DNA from: an alpha proteobacterium U9-1i
Lineage (GTDB): Bacteria > Pseudomonadota > Alphaproteobacteria > Caulobacterales > Aquidulcibacteraceae
Direction: 5' to 3'
Assembly (NCBI GenBank): GCA_000974665.1
Contig: BBSY01000003.1
Coordinates: forward strand, 1 to 64,000
Length of the DNA stretch: 64,000 nt
The notes beneath the pieces are model-generated. The model ran no database searches and was not told the origin of the DNA. It worked only from the letters and a program-made list of their open reading frames with translations. Positions 15,581 to 23,791 of this stretch are shown here, piece by piece; the stretch's first letter is position 1, and the number at the start of each line of letters is the position of its first letter. The position numbers were made by a program, and so were the translations under genes.

Positions 15581-16957
15581 TTAGCCGATCTTGAGCCGCA
15601 GGAACGCCATCGCGCCTTGAGGGTCACCGCCGTAAGCGGTCTCCAGCGCATCGGGCGCGAAATGCTGCTGCGCGAGCGCGCCGATGCCTATCACTGCGTG
15701 ATCGCTGACGCGGAAATCGCGGATGGCGCCGAGCGAGAGACGGCCAACCGTTCGAATGTCTCCGTGATGGCCGTCAAGTTCGTCTGTCTCAATACGTTCG
15801 CCGCGCGCGAAGATGGTCCAACGCTGGTTCGGGTGCAGCGCTGCTTCGCCGAGCCATGCGTCGAGCGAGGTTCCGTCGCTCTTTTCCTTGTTTGCGAACG
15901 CTCCCGTGAGCGACCACCAGCGCCCACCGCCGAGCGCCCGCGTGTATATGGCGCTGGCGGAGAGGCGCTCCTCGTCGTCGTCCGGGTGCAAAGCCTCGGG
16001 GCTTTCGACGTCGGCCCACGAGGCTTGCAGCGCGAGATTTTCGGTCGGGTTCCAGGAGAGGCGCGCCGACGTAGAATCCAGAGCGCCGCTCTCGATATCA
16101 AAACGATCTTGATCCGGCTCACGGCCGCGGAACTGGGAGACTTCAAGCTTTACATCGTCATGCACCCAGCCGGCGGTGACGACACCGAAGGTGATGTGCG
16201 TCGAGTCGAACCAATGGTGCGTGATCGGCGCTTCTGGTGAATCCATTGCCGCAAGCCGATGCATGAAAGCTGGCGGGCCGAACGCCGGTTCGCCGGGGAG
16301 GCCCGCGTACACAAACAAGCTGTCTGCGTTAGAGAGACGATGCGAATAGCTCGCGGACAATTCCATCAGCAGGTCGTGCGGGTGCTGGCGATCAACAAGC
16401 GTATCGACGCCGTTCGCGGTCTCGCCGGCGGCGAAAAGAAGCGGGTAGCCGTCCTTCCCCATGAACGGATCGGGGCTCGCCATGATGCGGAAATTCAATG
16501 TGCCATGGGTGAAATCGCGCCGCGCGGCGCCCATCACCATGCCGGAAAGGAACGCCTCCTCATTGCCGCGTGGGCCATCTTGCCAATCGTAGACGGCGTT
16601 GAATGCGGCATGACCCATCAGCCGCCATTCGCCGGCTTGCGCATGTACGCCGCCGTGCGTCGAGGCGTCCGGCTGCCACGATGTACCTGAGGCGTCGCGG
16701 CCCATGGCGTAAGCGCCGAGCAGGCCCTCCATCCCGCCCATGTCCTGACTTGCGTTCGCGTCCGGCGCGGGCTGGGATTGATGCTGACTGTGATCCATTT
16801 GGCCGTGGTCAGGCTGTTGCGCGGGCGCCGTCAGGTGTTGTGCGTGATCCGGTTGTGCAGGTTGCGCGTGATGCTGCGCGTGATCGTGCGCTTGTTGCGC
16901 CGCCGCTGGCGTTGCAATCGCGAGCGCTGCGAGGAGGGTGACGCCGGTCGTGTTCAT
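15581..16957 (-). CDS. His/Met-rich outer-membrane protein, likely copper-related
   Basis: A 458-residue exported protein. Behind the signal peptide the first ~70 mature residues are packed with His, Gln and Met (for example HDHAQHHAQ, DHGQMDHSQHQ and MGGMEG), a strong metal-binding composition. The rest is beta-barrel-like with alternating aromatic and polar residues (FSYSHRL-type and SLTGAFANKEK-type strands), ending in FLRLKIG. Homologues usually sit in copper-resistance clusters as uncharacterised membrane proteins. The start codon overlaps the stop of the CsoR-type gene by 4 bp (ATGA), so both form one operon probably derepressed by Cu(I). The exact function is not known. Confidence 0.78.
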   Translation of the reverse strand: MNTTGVTLLAALAIATPAAAQQAHDHAQHHAQPAQPDHAQHLTAPAQQPDHGQMDHSQHQSQPAPDANASQDMGGMEGLLGAYAMGRDASGTSWQPDASTHGGVHAQAGEWRLMGHAAFNAVYDWQDGPRGNEEAFLSGMVMGAARRDFTHGTLNFRIMASPDPFMGKDGYPLLFAAGETANGVDTLVDRQHPHDLLMELSASYSHRLSNADSLFVYAGLPGEPAFGPPAFMHRLAAMDSPEAPITHHWFDSTHITFGVVTAGWVHDDVKLEVSQFRGREPDQDRFDIESGALDSTSARLSWNPTENLALQASWADVESPEALHPDDDEERLSASAIYTRALGGGRWWSLTGAFANKEKSDGTSLDAWLGEAALHPNQRWTIFARGERIETDELDGHHGDIRTVGRLSLGAIRDFRVSDHAVIGIGALAQQHFAPDALETAYGGDPQGAMAFLRLKIG

Positions 16958-17226
16958 CGCTCGCTCCGGCCCAACAATTCTACTAATTCCGCCGCCTTCT
17001 TGCGTTGCTCGCTGGCGTCGCCGGAGACGATGGCGTTCTCAATGCAATGGTTGAGGTGGTCCTGCAGCATCGACGTTTCGACGCGCGCGAGCGCGGCGCG
17101 CACCGCACGCAGTTGCGTCAGGACGTCGATGCAATAACGGCCCTCATCAATCATGCGGGAGACGCCGCGAACTTGCCCTTCAATGCGCGACAGGCGGTTC
17201 AAGAGTTGATTTCGATCCTTTTTCAT
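16954..17226 (-). CDS. csoR: CsoR-type metal-sensing repressor
   Basis: A 90-residue all-helical DNA-binding repressor of the CsoR/RcnR/FrmR family. It begins with the family pattern KKDRNQLLNRLSRIEGQVRG. The ligands are Cys32, His57 and Cys61; the C-x24-H-x3-C spacing is that of Cu(I)-binding CsoR rather than FrmR or RcnR. In known systems metal binding releases the DNA. Two palindromic operators lie at 17241-17278, directly before the start. It overlaps the His-rich outer-membrane protein it presumably controls. Confidence 0.9.
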   Translation of the reverse strand: MKKDRNQLLNRLSRIEGQVRGVSRMIDEGRYCIDVLTQLRAVRAALARVETSMLQDHLNHCIENAIVSGDASEQRKKAAELVELLGRSER

Positions 17227-17240
17227 CGATCGGCACCTAG

Positions 17241-17278
17241 TACCCTGTTGGGGTATCGTCAAGTACCCCTCCGGGGTA
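17241..17278 (-). promoter_or_regulatory. Two CsoR-type operator palindromes
   Basis: TACCCTGTTGGGGTA (17241-17255) and TACCCCTCCGGGGTA (17264-17278) are 15-bp G/C-tract palindromes of the TACCCC-N3-GGGGTA kind bound by CsoR. Between them, on the minus strand, lies a -35-like TTGACG, so a promoter for csoR would be covered by repressor. The divergent mgtE start is ~90 bp away and could also be affected. Confidence 0.8.
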
Positions 17279-17368
17279 TAAAAGACGACGCGCACTTGAC
17301 GTGGGGCGCGGCGCGGCGTTTTGGGAGCCTCGAAAACACACAAGCGCGCCCCGAACCCGAGTCCGCCG

Positions 17369-18754
17369 ATGAACGACGAAACCGAAACGGCGGCCGAAAC
17401 GCACGCGCCTCCGTCTGAGAACACGGCGTTCCTTGCGAGCGTGATCGCCTCTGCTGGCGATCACGACTGGCCGGCCCTGCGCCGTCAATTGGCCAACCTC
17501 GACCCAGCCGACATCGCCGACGTGATCGAGCATGTGCCGCTGGAGACGGCGCGGACGATCGCCAAGATGATCGGGCGCCACCTGCCGGTGGAATTCTTGG
17601 CCGAACTCGGGTGGGAGCGCCGTGAGGAGATCCTCACCGAGCTGCCGGCCGACTACGTCGGCAAAGCGCTGGGTGAGCTGGATACCGACGACGCCGCCGC
17701 AGTCGCCGCCGACATCGACGAGAAGCAGCTGGGCGCAGTGCTCGCGCAGGCCGACGAAGAGACGCGCCTCGTCGTCGAGGAGGCGCTCTCGTTCGAGGAA
17801 GAGACGGCCGGCCGTCTCATGCAGCGCGAGTTCGTTGCGGCGCACGAGGGCTCGACCGTGGGCGATGTGATCGACCGTATGCGGACGGAGGCGGCGGAGC
17901 TGCCGGACGTGTTCTTCGAGGTCTATCTCGTCGATGCGATGATGCGCCCGATTGGCGCAGTGCCGGTATCCACGATGATGCGGGCCACGCGCGACACGCC
18001 GATGGCCGACATTATGCAGCCGCTGAAGGCTTTGGTGCGGCCGGAGATGGACCAGGAAGAGGTCGCCCACACGTTCCAGAAGTATCACCTGGCGTCTGCG
18101 CCGGTGGTCGATGAAGCCGGGCGTCTCACGGGCATGGTGACGGTGGACGACATTATCGACGTCGTCAGCGAAGAAGGCGAAGAGGATTTGCTCAAGCTTG
18201 CCGGCGTGAGCGAGGCCGCGCAGACCGACAACGTCTTCCGCTCTGTACGCGCGCGGGCGCCGTGGCTGGTGGTGAACCTCGGCACGGCCTTGGTGGCGGC
18301 GGGCGTTATCCGGGCGTTTGAGGAATCGATCACGGAATTGGTGGCGCTGGCCGTGCTGATGCCGATCGTGGCGTCGATGGGCGGCAATGCGGGCACGCAA
18401 TCCCTGGCGGTTTCCGTGCGCGCGATAGCGTCGCGTGATCTTACGGATTCTAATGCGCCTCGATACGTCATGCGGGAAGCACTCACGGCGCTCACGAATG
18501 GCGCGCTGTTTGCTGTCCTGCTCTCTGCGATCGTCTATGTGTGGTTCCACAATGGCCTGCTGGCGTTGGCCATCGCCCTGGCGATCCTGATCAACTTCGC
18601 CTGCGCGGGATTGGCCGGCACGTTGGTGCCGTTGACGCTGCGTCGCTTTGGAGCGGACCCTGCGGTGTCGTCGTCGGTGTTCGTGACGTTTGTGACCGAT
18701 CTCGTCGGCTTCCTCGCCTTCTTGGGGTTGGCGACCCTCATCCTCTTGAGCTGA
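17369..18754 (+). CDS. mgtE: MgtE-type magnesium transporter
   Basis: A 461-residue inner-membrane Mg2+ channel. Domains in order are an N-terminal superhelical MgtE_N (DPADIADVIEHVPLETA), two CBS domains (residues ~130-260, including TGMVTVDDIIDVVSEE), a connecting helix, and five transmembrane helices with the signature VLMPIVASMGGNAGTQSLAV. Length is normal. The ATG at 17369 is chosen over an in-frame upstream start because the preceding ~16 residues are not family-like. It is divergent from the csoR operon. Confidence 0.95.
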   Translation: MNDETETAAETHAPPSENTAFLASVIASAGDHDWPALRRQLANLDPADIADVIEHVPLETARTIAKMIGRHLPVEFLAELGWERREEILTELPADYVGKALGELDTDDAAAVAADIDEKQLGAVLAQADEETRLVVEEALSFEEETAGRLMQREFVAAHEGSTVGDVIDRMRTEAAELPDVFFEVYLVDAMMRPIGAVPVSTMMRATRDTPMADIMQPLKALVRPEMDQEEVAHTFQKYHLASAPVVDEAGRLTGMVTVDDIIDVVSEEGEEDLLKLAGVSEAAQTDNVFRSVRARAPWLVVNLGTALVAAGVIRAFEESITELVALAVLMPIVASMGGNAGTQSLAVSVRAIASRDLTDSNAPRYVMREALTALTNGALFAVLLSAIVYVWFHNGLLALAIALAILINFACAGLAGTLVPLTLRRFGADPAVSSSVFVTFVTDLVGFLAFLGLATLILLS

Positions 18755-18803
18755 ACCGCGCCGGCGCGCAGGATCGCGTCAACGACAGCGGGGAGGCTTC
18801 CAT

Positions 18804-19244
18804 ATGTACGATCACGGTTTGATTGCGCCGGCGGTGGCGCTTGTCATCTGGTCGCTGGTTATTCTGATCTGGCTCTACGCAACGCGCATTCCGGCGATGC
18901 GGGCGGCCGGCGTGAAGCCGAACGATCCGCGCGGCAAGGCCGCGTTGGATCTGTTGCCGACGCACGCGCGCAACGTTGCGGCCAATTACAACCATCTGAT
19001 GGAGCAGCCGACGCTGTTCTATGCGTTGTGCTTTGCGCTTCAGTTCTTGGAACAGACGCAGCCGATCAACATTGGCCTCGCTTGGACCTATGTTGTGCTG
19101 CGTGTCGTGCATTCCCTGGTGCAGTGCACGTTCAATTTCGTGCCGCTGCGGTTTTTGATCTTCGTGGTGTGCACGATCGTGCTGATCGCCATGTCGTTCC
19201 ATGCGGCGATCGCGCTTGGCTTCGTGCCGGACGTCCTACACTAG
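18804..19244 (+). CDS. MAPEG-family membrane protein
   Basis: A 146-residue four-helix integral membrane protein of the MAPEG (eicosanoid/glutathione metabolism) family. Key features are an N-terminal helix, the loop with ARNVAANYNHLMEQPTLFYALC, and LAWTYVVLRVVHSLVQC, where the NxxEQ-like and RVVHS motifs are family hallmarks. Bacterial members are often glutathione S-transferase- or peroxidase-like, but the substrate is unknown. The last bases overlap the convergent YqhA-type gene. Confidence 0.88.
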   Translation: MYDHGLIAPAVALVIWSLVILIWLYATRIPAMRAAGVKPNDPRGKAALDLLPTHARNVAANYNHLMEQPTLFYALCFALQFLEQTQPINIGLAWTYVVLRVVHSLVQCTFNFVPLRFLIFVVCTIVLIAMSFHAAIALGFVPDVLH

Positions 19245-19810
19245 TCTTTCTTGGCGGCGGAGAGGGCGTGCGCTTGGTGCGCCTTCTCCTCGATCCAATC
19301 CATCACCGCGACCGCCACGCCCGAGAAAATGAAGGTGATGTGGATGATCGTGTACCAGCGGAGCTGATGCTCTGAGTAGCTGCCGAGGTTCATGAAAATC
19401 TTGAGCAGGTGGATGCCAGAGATCGCCACGATCGAGGCGATCAATTTGATCTTGAGGCCGGCGAAATCGAGCGTGCCCATCCAATCGGGGCGGTCGTGAT
19501 CCTTGTGCGCGGACTCGATCTTGGAGACGAAGCTTTCGTAGCCCGAGAAGAGGATGATCAGCACCAGATTGCCGGCGAGCGAGAGATCGACCAGCGTCAG
19601 CACGAGCAAGATGATGTCTGTCTCGTCCATGGTGAGGACGAGCGGGACTTGCATGTAAAGTTCGCGGAAGAAGGTGACGATCAGGATCGCCAAAGCCGCG
19701 ATCAGGCCCAGGTACACCGGCGCCATGAGCCAGCGGCTGGTGTAGATCGTCCATTCGATCGCCGCTTCCAGGAACGGCGTGCGGCTGCGTTGGTCAGTTT
19801 CTCTGGCCAT
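19241..19810 (-). CDS. YqhA-family (UPF0114) inner-membrane protein
   Basis: A 189-residue membrane protein with three or four transmembrane helices. It contains the UPF0114 hallmarks: a SRWLMAPVYLGL N-terminal helix, LTLVDLSLAGNLVLIILFSGYESFVS, and LKIKLIASIVAISGIHLLKIFM. Function is unestablished in E. coli YqhA and elsewhere. The length agrees with the family (TIGR00645 type). The C-terminus is charged (EEKAHQAHALSAAKKD). It overlaps the MAPEG gene convergently by 4 bp. Confidence 0.9.
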   Translation of the reverse strand: MARETDQRSRTPFLEAAIEWTIYTSRWLMAPVYLGLIAALAILIVTFFRELYMQVPLVLTMDETDIILLVLTLVDLSLAGNLVLIILFSGYESFVSKIESAHKDHDRPDWMGTLDFAGLKIKLIASIVAISGIHLLKIFMNLGSYSEHQLRWYTIIHITFIFSGVAVAVMDWIEEKAHQAHALSAAKKD

Positions 19811-19858
19811 GATTCTCCTCGGGTGTGGGTAGGCTAAGGAAAGCCGATCGCTTCGTCA

Positions 19859-20019
19859 CCTCTCCCCCGCGCGGGGGAGAGGTCGCTTCGAACTTGTTCG
19901 AAGCGGGTGAGGGGCGCATTGCAGCACAATGCTGCATCGTTGATGTCGTGCTCGGTTCAGACGCCCCCCCCTCATCCGGCGCTTCGCGCCACCTTCTCCC
20001 CCTCACGGGGTAGAAGGGA
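19859..20019. repeat. Composite palindromic repeat
   Basis: The left part is a perfect 24-bp palindrome (19859-19882, CCTCTCCCCCGC and its complement) followed by a second hairpin CGCTTCGAAC...GTTCGAAGCG (19884-19905). The right part (19966-20019) closely matches 55153-55207, sharing CCGGC.CTTCG.GCC and CACCTTCTCCCCCTC. The right part supplies the stop codon and last residues of the cytochrome gene at 20003-21064. Confidence 0.85.
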
Positions 20020-21064
20020 CGTTTCCGTCAGCGTCCATCCCCGCAATCCAGTCGCGCATGAGCGCGACAGCGCGGGCGTCGACACGCTGACGGCCGAGTT
20101 CGGGCATCATCACGCCGGGATCGGTGCTTTCCATGCGATAGAGCAGAAAAGAGTGCGCGGGATCGCCGGGCGCGATGGCGAAATCCATGCCGGCGGAACC
20201 GCGACCGGCGGCGACGGGGCGCTTGTTCACGCCCCACGCGGACGCGGGCGATGCGCTCCAGCGCAGATCCAGGCCCGACGTGTGCGCTGGGCCGTTCGGG
20301 TTGTGGCAGTGGGCGCAATTTACATCGAGATAGGCGCGGGCGCGCTGGGCGACGGCGCCGTCGGATGACGCGTATGCGTCCGGCACGCGCGGCGCGTCGC
20401 TAGGCGCGGCGTCGATCAACCCCGCCGCATGCCAGCGCGCGAGTTGGTCGCCGCGGTTAAGATTGCGGGCGCTTGGGCCAATCGGCGTGATCTCGCCGGC
20501 GGTATCGTGGCAGCCTTTGCACTGGTTGCGGTTTGGCACTTGCCAGTCGAGGCCGATGGCGGCGCCGTCTTCATCGGTGAAGCTTACGGGGACTGTCGCG
20601 CCGATCAGTGAGAGGCGCGCTTCGGTCTGCGCTTCGTTCCACACATAAGGCAGGGCGATCCAGCCATCGGCGCGGCGGATCAGGAGCCGGGTTTCGAGGT
20701 AGCGCACGTTCTCCGTAGGCGCGCGCATGTCCGCGGCGAACGCGAATGTCTTGATCAGCACCGTGCCGACGGGAAAGTCGAACACGCCGTCGGCGTTGTA
20801 GGTCGCGCGGGCGCCAGGAGGCACGAACACGTAGCGGAACTTGAGCGCGCCATCGGAATAAAGCGCCGTGTTGAGATCATAGGGCGTGACGCCGGTGTTT
20901 GGCTCCCGCGCGTCGGCGTCGCGGAAGAAGCGATAGGCCGCGAGCGTCGCCGGCGGGCGCTCGGCCATGATGGCGCGTTGATCGACCGCTTGCGGCGCCT
21001 GCGCGGTGGCGCTCGTTGTGAGCGCAAGCACCACAAACAAAGAGAGGAGGGCGCGACGCATCAT
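20003..21064 (-). CDS. Diheme c-type cytochrome of the SO_2930/HNE_0200 family
   Basis: A 353-residue exported protein (signal peptide to about TSATAQ) with two heme c sites: CKGCH at Cys182-His186 and CAHCH at Cys250-His254. N-terminal to the hemes is a ~170-residue beta-rich region with FRYVFVPPGARATYN and VWNEAQTEARLSLIG. This layout matches TIGR03806-type proteins, which are encoded next to a parallel beta-helix partner (TIGR03805); that partner is the upstream gene here. The electron donor and acceptor are unknown. The C-terminal end (after DADGN) is encoded by repeat sequence. Confidence 0.88.
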   Translation of the reverse strand: MMRRALLSLFVVLALTTSATAQAPQAVDQRAIMAERPPATLAAYRFFRDADAREPNTGVTPYDLNTALYSDGALKFRYVFVPPGARATYNADGVFDFPVGTVLIKTFAFAADMRAPTENVRYLETRLLIRRADGWIALPYVWNEAQTEARLSLIGATVPVSFTDEDGAAIGLDWQVPNRNQCKGCHDTAGEITPIGPSARNLNRGDQLARWHAAGLIDAAPSDAPRVPDAYASSDGAVAQRARAYLDVNCAHCHNPNGPAHTSGLDLRWSASPASAWGVNKRPVAAGRGSAGMDFAIAPGDPAHSFLLYRMESTDPGVMMPELGRQRVDARAVALMRDWIAGMDADGNVPSTP

Positions 21065-21065
21065 G

Positions 21066-21256
21066 CTCCCCCTCCTCTAGAGAGGAGGGGGTAAGGGGGT
21101 GGGGTGACCCTCGGCGTTTTGAAGATATCTTTTTTCGTCGCGCGCATATCTGTTGGCGGTGGCGGTTCACCCCTACCCCCTCCCCCTCGGGATCGCTCCG
21201 CGATCCCGTCCTCCAAAGTTCCCGATCGCTTCGCGATCGGGTGGGGGAGGGGGTGA
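21066..21256. repeat. Palindromic repeat cluster between the cytochrome and beta-helix genes
   Basis: It holds the inverted repeat CCCCTCCTCT/AGAGGAGGGG at 21068-21091 and a larger structure at 21169-21256. The outer arms there are CACCCCTACCCCC and GGGGGAGGGGGTG. The inner hairpins are CGGGATCGctccGCGATCCCG and CCCGATCGcttCGCGATCGGG. It would fold in the transcript between two co-oriented genes and might act as a partial terminator or mRNA stabiliser. Confidence 0.75.
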
Positions 21257-21269
21257 TGCAGAGCTTGCA

Positions 21270-22487
21270 TCAATCGTCGATCTCCACTTCCGCCGGCTCG
21301 GTGAGCGGCAGGAGCGGGGGCATGGTTGGATCGGGGGCGGCTTCAGTGAGCGGGGCGCCGGCGGCCACAACGCCGAGCGACAGGAAGCTGCCGATACGCG
21401 TGCGTGTCGACGTGTTGTCGCGGACGACGATGCGGACGCTCTCGCTGCGCGGCTGGCCGCCGGCCGAATAGAGCGTCGCGCCGTCCCACAGCACGTCGGC
21501 AAGCGGGATGCCGGCTTGCGCTAGAAGCGCGAGGTCGCCGTCAGGGCGGAAGCCGGTGTTGCCGAAGCGGTTGTCGCGGATCATGATGTTGCGCGGCAAC
21601 GGGTTGTACGTCGCGTCCTGAAACTCGGCGCGGTAGGCCGTGATGATGACGTTGGCGGTGCCATGATCGCCGATGTCGTTGTCGAATACGTGGACATCGC
21701 GGTTGGCCATGATCAGCACGCCGGTGCCGGCGGGCACGGTGGCGACGATGTTGCCAGCGGGCGCGAAGTTGGCGGTGTTGTTGCTGGCGATGGTGTTCTC
21801 GAACACGCGAACCGAGTGGCCGCCCATTTGCGGCAAGCCTGGCAGATCAAACACAAGAATGCCGCCGGTGTTGCCCGTTGCGACATTGCGGAAGACGTCG
21901 GCGTTGTAGCTGTTCTCTATTTCGATGCCGGCGACGTTCCGCTCGGCGATGTTCTCGCGCACGATGATGTTGCGCGACTGGCCGACATAGATGCCAGCGT
22001 CCGACGCGCCCCGGGCGATTGAGCGCTCGATCAGGACGTCGGAGCAATTGACCGGGTAGAGGCCGTAGGCGCCGTTGTCGGGGTTGGGGCCGCGTGTCCA
22101 TTCGGCGCGCACGCCGCGGAAGGTGATGCCGACACAGTCGCGCGCCTTGATGGCGTCGCCGCGGGCGTTCTCAACGGCGAAGTCGCGCAGGGTCACGCCG
22201 TTGGCGGTAACGAGCAAGCCTTCCGCGCCGCGTGTCTGGTTGGTGAAGGAGAGGATGGAGCGATCTTGGCCCGCGCCGCGAATGGTGACGCGGTCAGCGT
22301 CGAGCGCGAGGCCTGCGGTCAATTCATAGCGCCCACGCGCGAGCTGGATCGTGTCGCCTGCCTCGGCCTCGACGAACGCCGTTTGCAGGGCTTGTTCGGC
22401 GGCGGCGCCTGGGCGGATGCGCCACGTGCGCGCGTCGGCCGCGCTGACCATCACCAGTGCCGCAATCGCGACGGCTACCAGGCGCAT
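21270..22487 (-). CDS. Parallel beta-helix repeat protein of the SO_2929 type
   Basis: A 405-residue exported protein with a short signal peptide (MRLVAVAIAALVMVSAADA). It contains regularly spaced beta-helix coils: DTIQLARGRYELTAGLALD, VTIRGAGQDRSILSF, VTLRDFAVENARGDAIKARD, ILVFDLPGLPQMGGHSVRVF and RNIMIRDNRFGNTGF. This coil pattern, with the conserved DLPG.P...G segment, fits TIGR03805. It pairs with the diheme cytochrome downstream in many marine and alphaproteobacterial genomes. A polysaccharide-acting or structural role is possible but unproven. Confidence 0.87.
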   Translation of the reverse strand: MRLVAVAIAALVMVSAADARTWRIRPGAAAEQALQTAFVEAEAGDTIQLARGRYELTAGLALDADRVTIRGAGQDRSILSFTNQTRGAEGLLVTANGVTLRDFAVENARGDAIKARDCVGITFRGVRAEWTRGPNPDNGAYGLYPVNCSDVLIERSIARGASDAGIYVGQSRNIIVRENIAERNVAGIEIENSYNADVFRNVATGNTGGILVFDLPGLPQMGGHSVRVFENTIASNNTANFAPAGNIVATVPAGTGVLIMANRDVHVFDNDIGDHGTANVIITAYRAEFQDATYNPLPRNIMIRDNRFGNTGFRPDGDLALLAQAGIPLADVLWDGATLYSAGGQPRSESVRIVVRDNTSTRTRIGSFLSLGVVAAGAPLTEAAPDPTMPPLLPLTEPAEVEIDD

Positions 22488-22558
22488 GATTCCCCCCTCG
22501 TGCTTTCTGCGGGGGCAAAATCGCCGTTAGCAGGACCTAAGTAAAGGTAGACGGTGCG

Positions 22559-22954
22559 TCAGGTTCTGTCTGTGGCCTTTGCAAAGAGATGAACGAGGTC
22601 GCTCATCAGCCTTGGATGGCGAGCGGCCACGGCGCCTCCCAATAATGAGACGAGCACGGCCGCTATGGGATGGTCCCGTGCGATATTGCCCAGGCCGAGC
22701 GGCAGAGAGTCCAGAAGACTGGCTTGCGCCACCGCCTGCTGGCGCTCGCGCTCCTTGGCGCGCGCTGACATGACCCACGCGTAAATCCCAACCGTGAGCG
22801 CTGACAGGCCGGCGACGATCGCCGCCGCGCCGGGTGCGCCGACGTGTGGTTCTACAAGCGCGTAGATCGCAAAGCCGGTGGCGACGACGGCCATCGCTGA
22901 TGATGCGCCGATGGCGGCGATGACGATCACGCTGGAAGCCGCGCGGTCGAACAT
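22559..22954 (-). CDS. Small membrane protein, partner of a DUF883-type protein
   Basis: A 131-residue protein with two adjacent transmembrane helices (SSVIVIAAIGASSAMAVVAT and PGAAAIVAGLSALTVGIYAW), then a charged amphipathic segment (RAKERERQQAVAQ) and a C-terminal part ending LVHLFAKATDRT. The start at 22954 shares one base with the stop of the upstream DUF883-type gene (TGATG), indicating coupled translation. Such pairs resemble the YqjD/YqjE arrangement of stationary-phase membrane proteins. This comparison is by layout, not strong sequence identity. Confidence 0.7.
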   Translation of the reverse strand: MFDRAASSVIVIAAIGASSAMAVVATGFAIYALVEPHVGAPGAAAIVAGLSALTVGIYAWVMSARAKERERQQAVAQASLLDSLPLGLGNIARDHPIAAVLVSLLGGAVAARHPRLMSDLVHLFAKATDRT

Positions 22955-23214
22955 CAGCGGCGTCCGCTGTTGACCAGGAGGCCGATGAGGAGGCCAACGC
23001 CAAGCGCGGTGGCGGCGACAGCGACCGGCCGATCTTTCCACTGGCGGCGGAGATAGCGGTGAGCGTATTCGCCACCTTCCTCGGCGGCGTCGACAATGGA
23101 GTCGAATGCGTCTTCGGCTTGCTCTCGGGCTGCGGCGCCGACCGATGCGGCGGCGGCCCGGACCCGGCGGCGGACGCTCTCGACGTTATCCTGGATTTCT
23201 TCCTTGCGCGGCAT
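22954..23214 (-). CDS. DUF883/ElaB-YqjD-like membrane-anchored protein
   Basis: An 86-residue protein. A long N-terminal amphipathic helix (NVESVRRRVRAAAASVGAAA) is followed by KDRPVAVAATALGVGLLIGLL, a single C-terminal transmembrane helix ending in NSGRR. This is the layout of ElaB/YqjD (DUF883) proteins, which bind ribosomes or membranes in stationary-phase E. coli. It is the first gene of a coupled pair. Confidence 0.82.
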   Translation of the reverse strand: MPRKEEIQDNVESVRRRVRAAAASVGAAAREQAEDAFDSIVDAAEEGGEYAHRYLRRQWKDRPVAVAATALGVGLLIGLLVNSGRR

Positions 23215-23306
23215 GAGGCCAACTCCTTCGTCTCAACCTAATCTACATCGGCGAAGGGCGCGCGGAGACAAGCCCGCGTGGCGAAATGACCAACCCTTCA
23301 TATTGC

Positions 23307-23753
23307 TCAACCCACCATGGTGCGTGCGCGTTCCATGATGCGAAGCGTCTCGCTCCATAGATTCAGCGCAGGAATCTCCTGCGGCGCGAAGAAGCGCGCT
23401 TCACGTGCGTCGTCACCGGGCGTCGGCTCACCCGCTGTCCAGCGCGCAGCGTAATCCACGAGCACATAATGGCCCCACGGTGGCTGTTCGGCGCCAGATG
23501 GGCGCAGGATGGCGTTAACCACATCGATCAGGCCGATGATGTGCGCCTCGCAGCCGGTCTCTTCCTTGAGCTCGCGCAACGCGGCGTCCTCGGCGCGCTC
23601 GCCCCATTCGATGCGTCCGCCGGGAAGGGACCACTCACCGTCGCGCGGTGGCTTGCCCCGCCGGATCAGCAGTACGTCTTCGCCGCGAAAGCAGACGAGA
23701 CCGACTGCGGCGACCGGGGCTCGCGCGATGTTGAGGTTCGTTTCGCTGCTCAT
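23307..23753 (-). CDS. Nudix hydrolase
   Basis: A 148-residue Nudix enzyme. The signature is complete: GRIEWGERAEDAALRELKEE followed by TG, the GX5EX7REUXEEXGU box that binds Mg2+ for pyrophosphate hydrolysis. Strands around it (VGLVCFRGEDVLLIRRGKPP and HYVLVDYAARWTAG) are typical of the ADP-ribose/NADH-type or general housecleaning group. The substrate is not predictable. The ATG at 23753 (MSSETN) is preferred to an upstream start that would add a low-quality basic leader. Confidence 0.9.
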   Translation of the reverse strand: MSSETNLNIARAPVAAVGLVCFRGEDVLLIRRGKPPRDGEWSLPGGRIEWGERAEDAALRELKEETGCEAHIIGLIDVVNAILRPSGAEQPPWGHYVLVDYAARWTAGEPTPGDDAREARFFAPQEIPALNLWSETLRIMERARTMVG

Positions 23754-23791
23754 GGCGTCATGATCTACTCGCATGCCGTGGCGAACGGGAG

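Noticed and set aside
17237-18550. Minus-strand open frame opposite mgtE
   Set aside because: His/Arg-rich shadow of mgtE; it would also cover the CsoR operators.
21066-21256. Simple rho-independent terminator after the beta-helix gene
   Set aside because: Several nested GC-rich arms without a T-run; better described as a repeat cluster.
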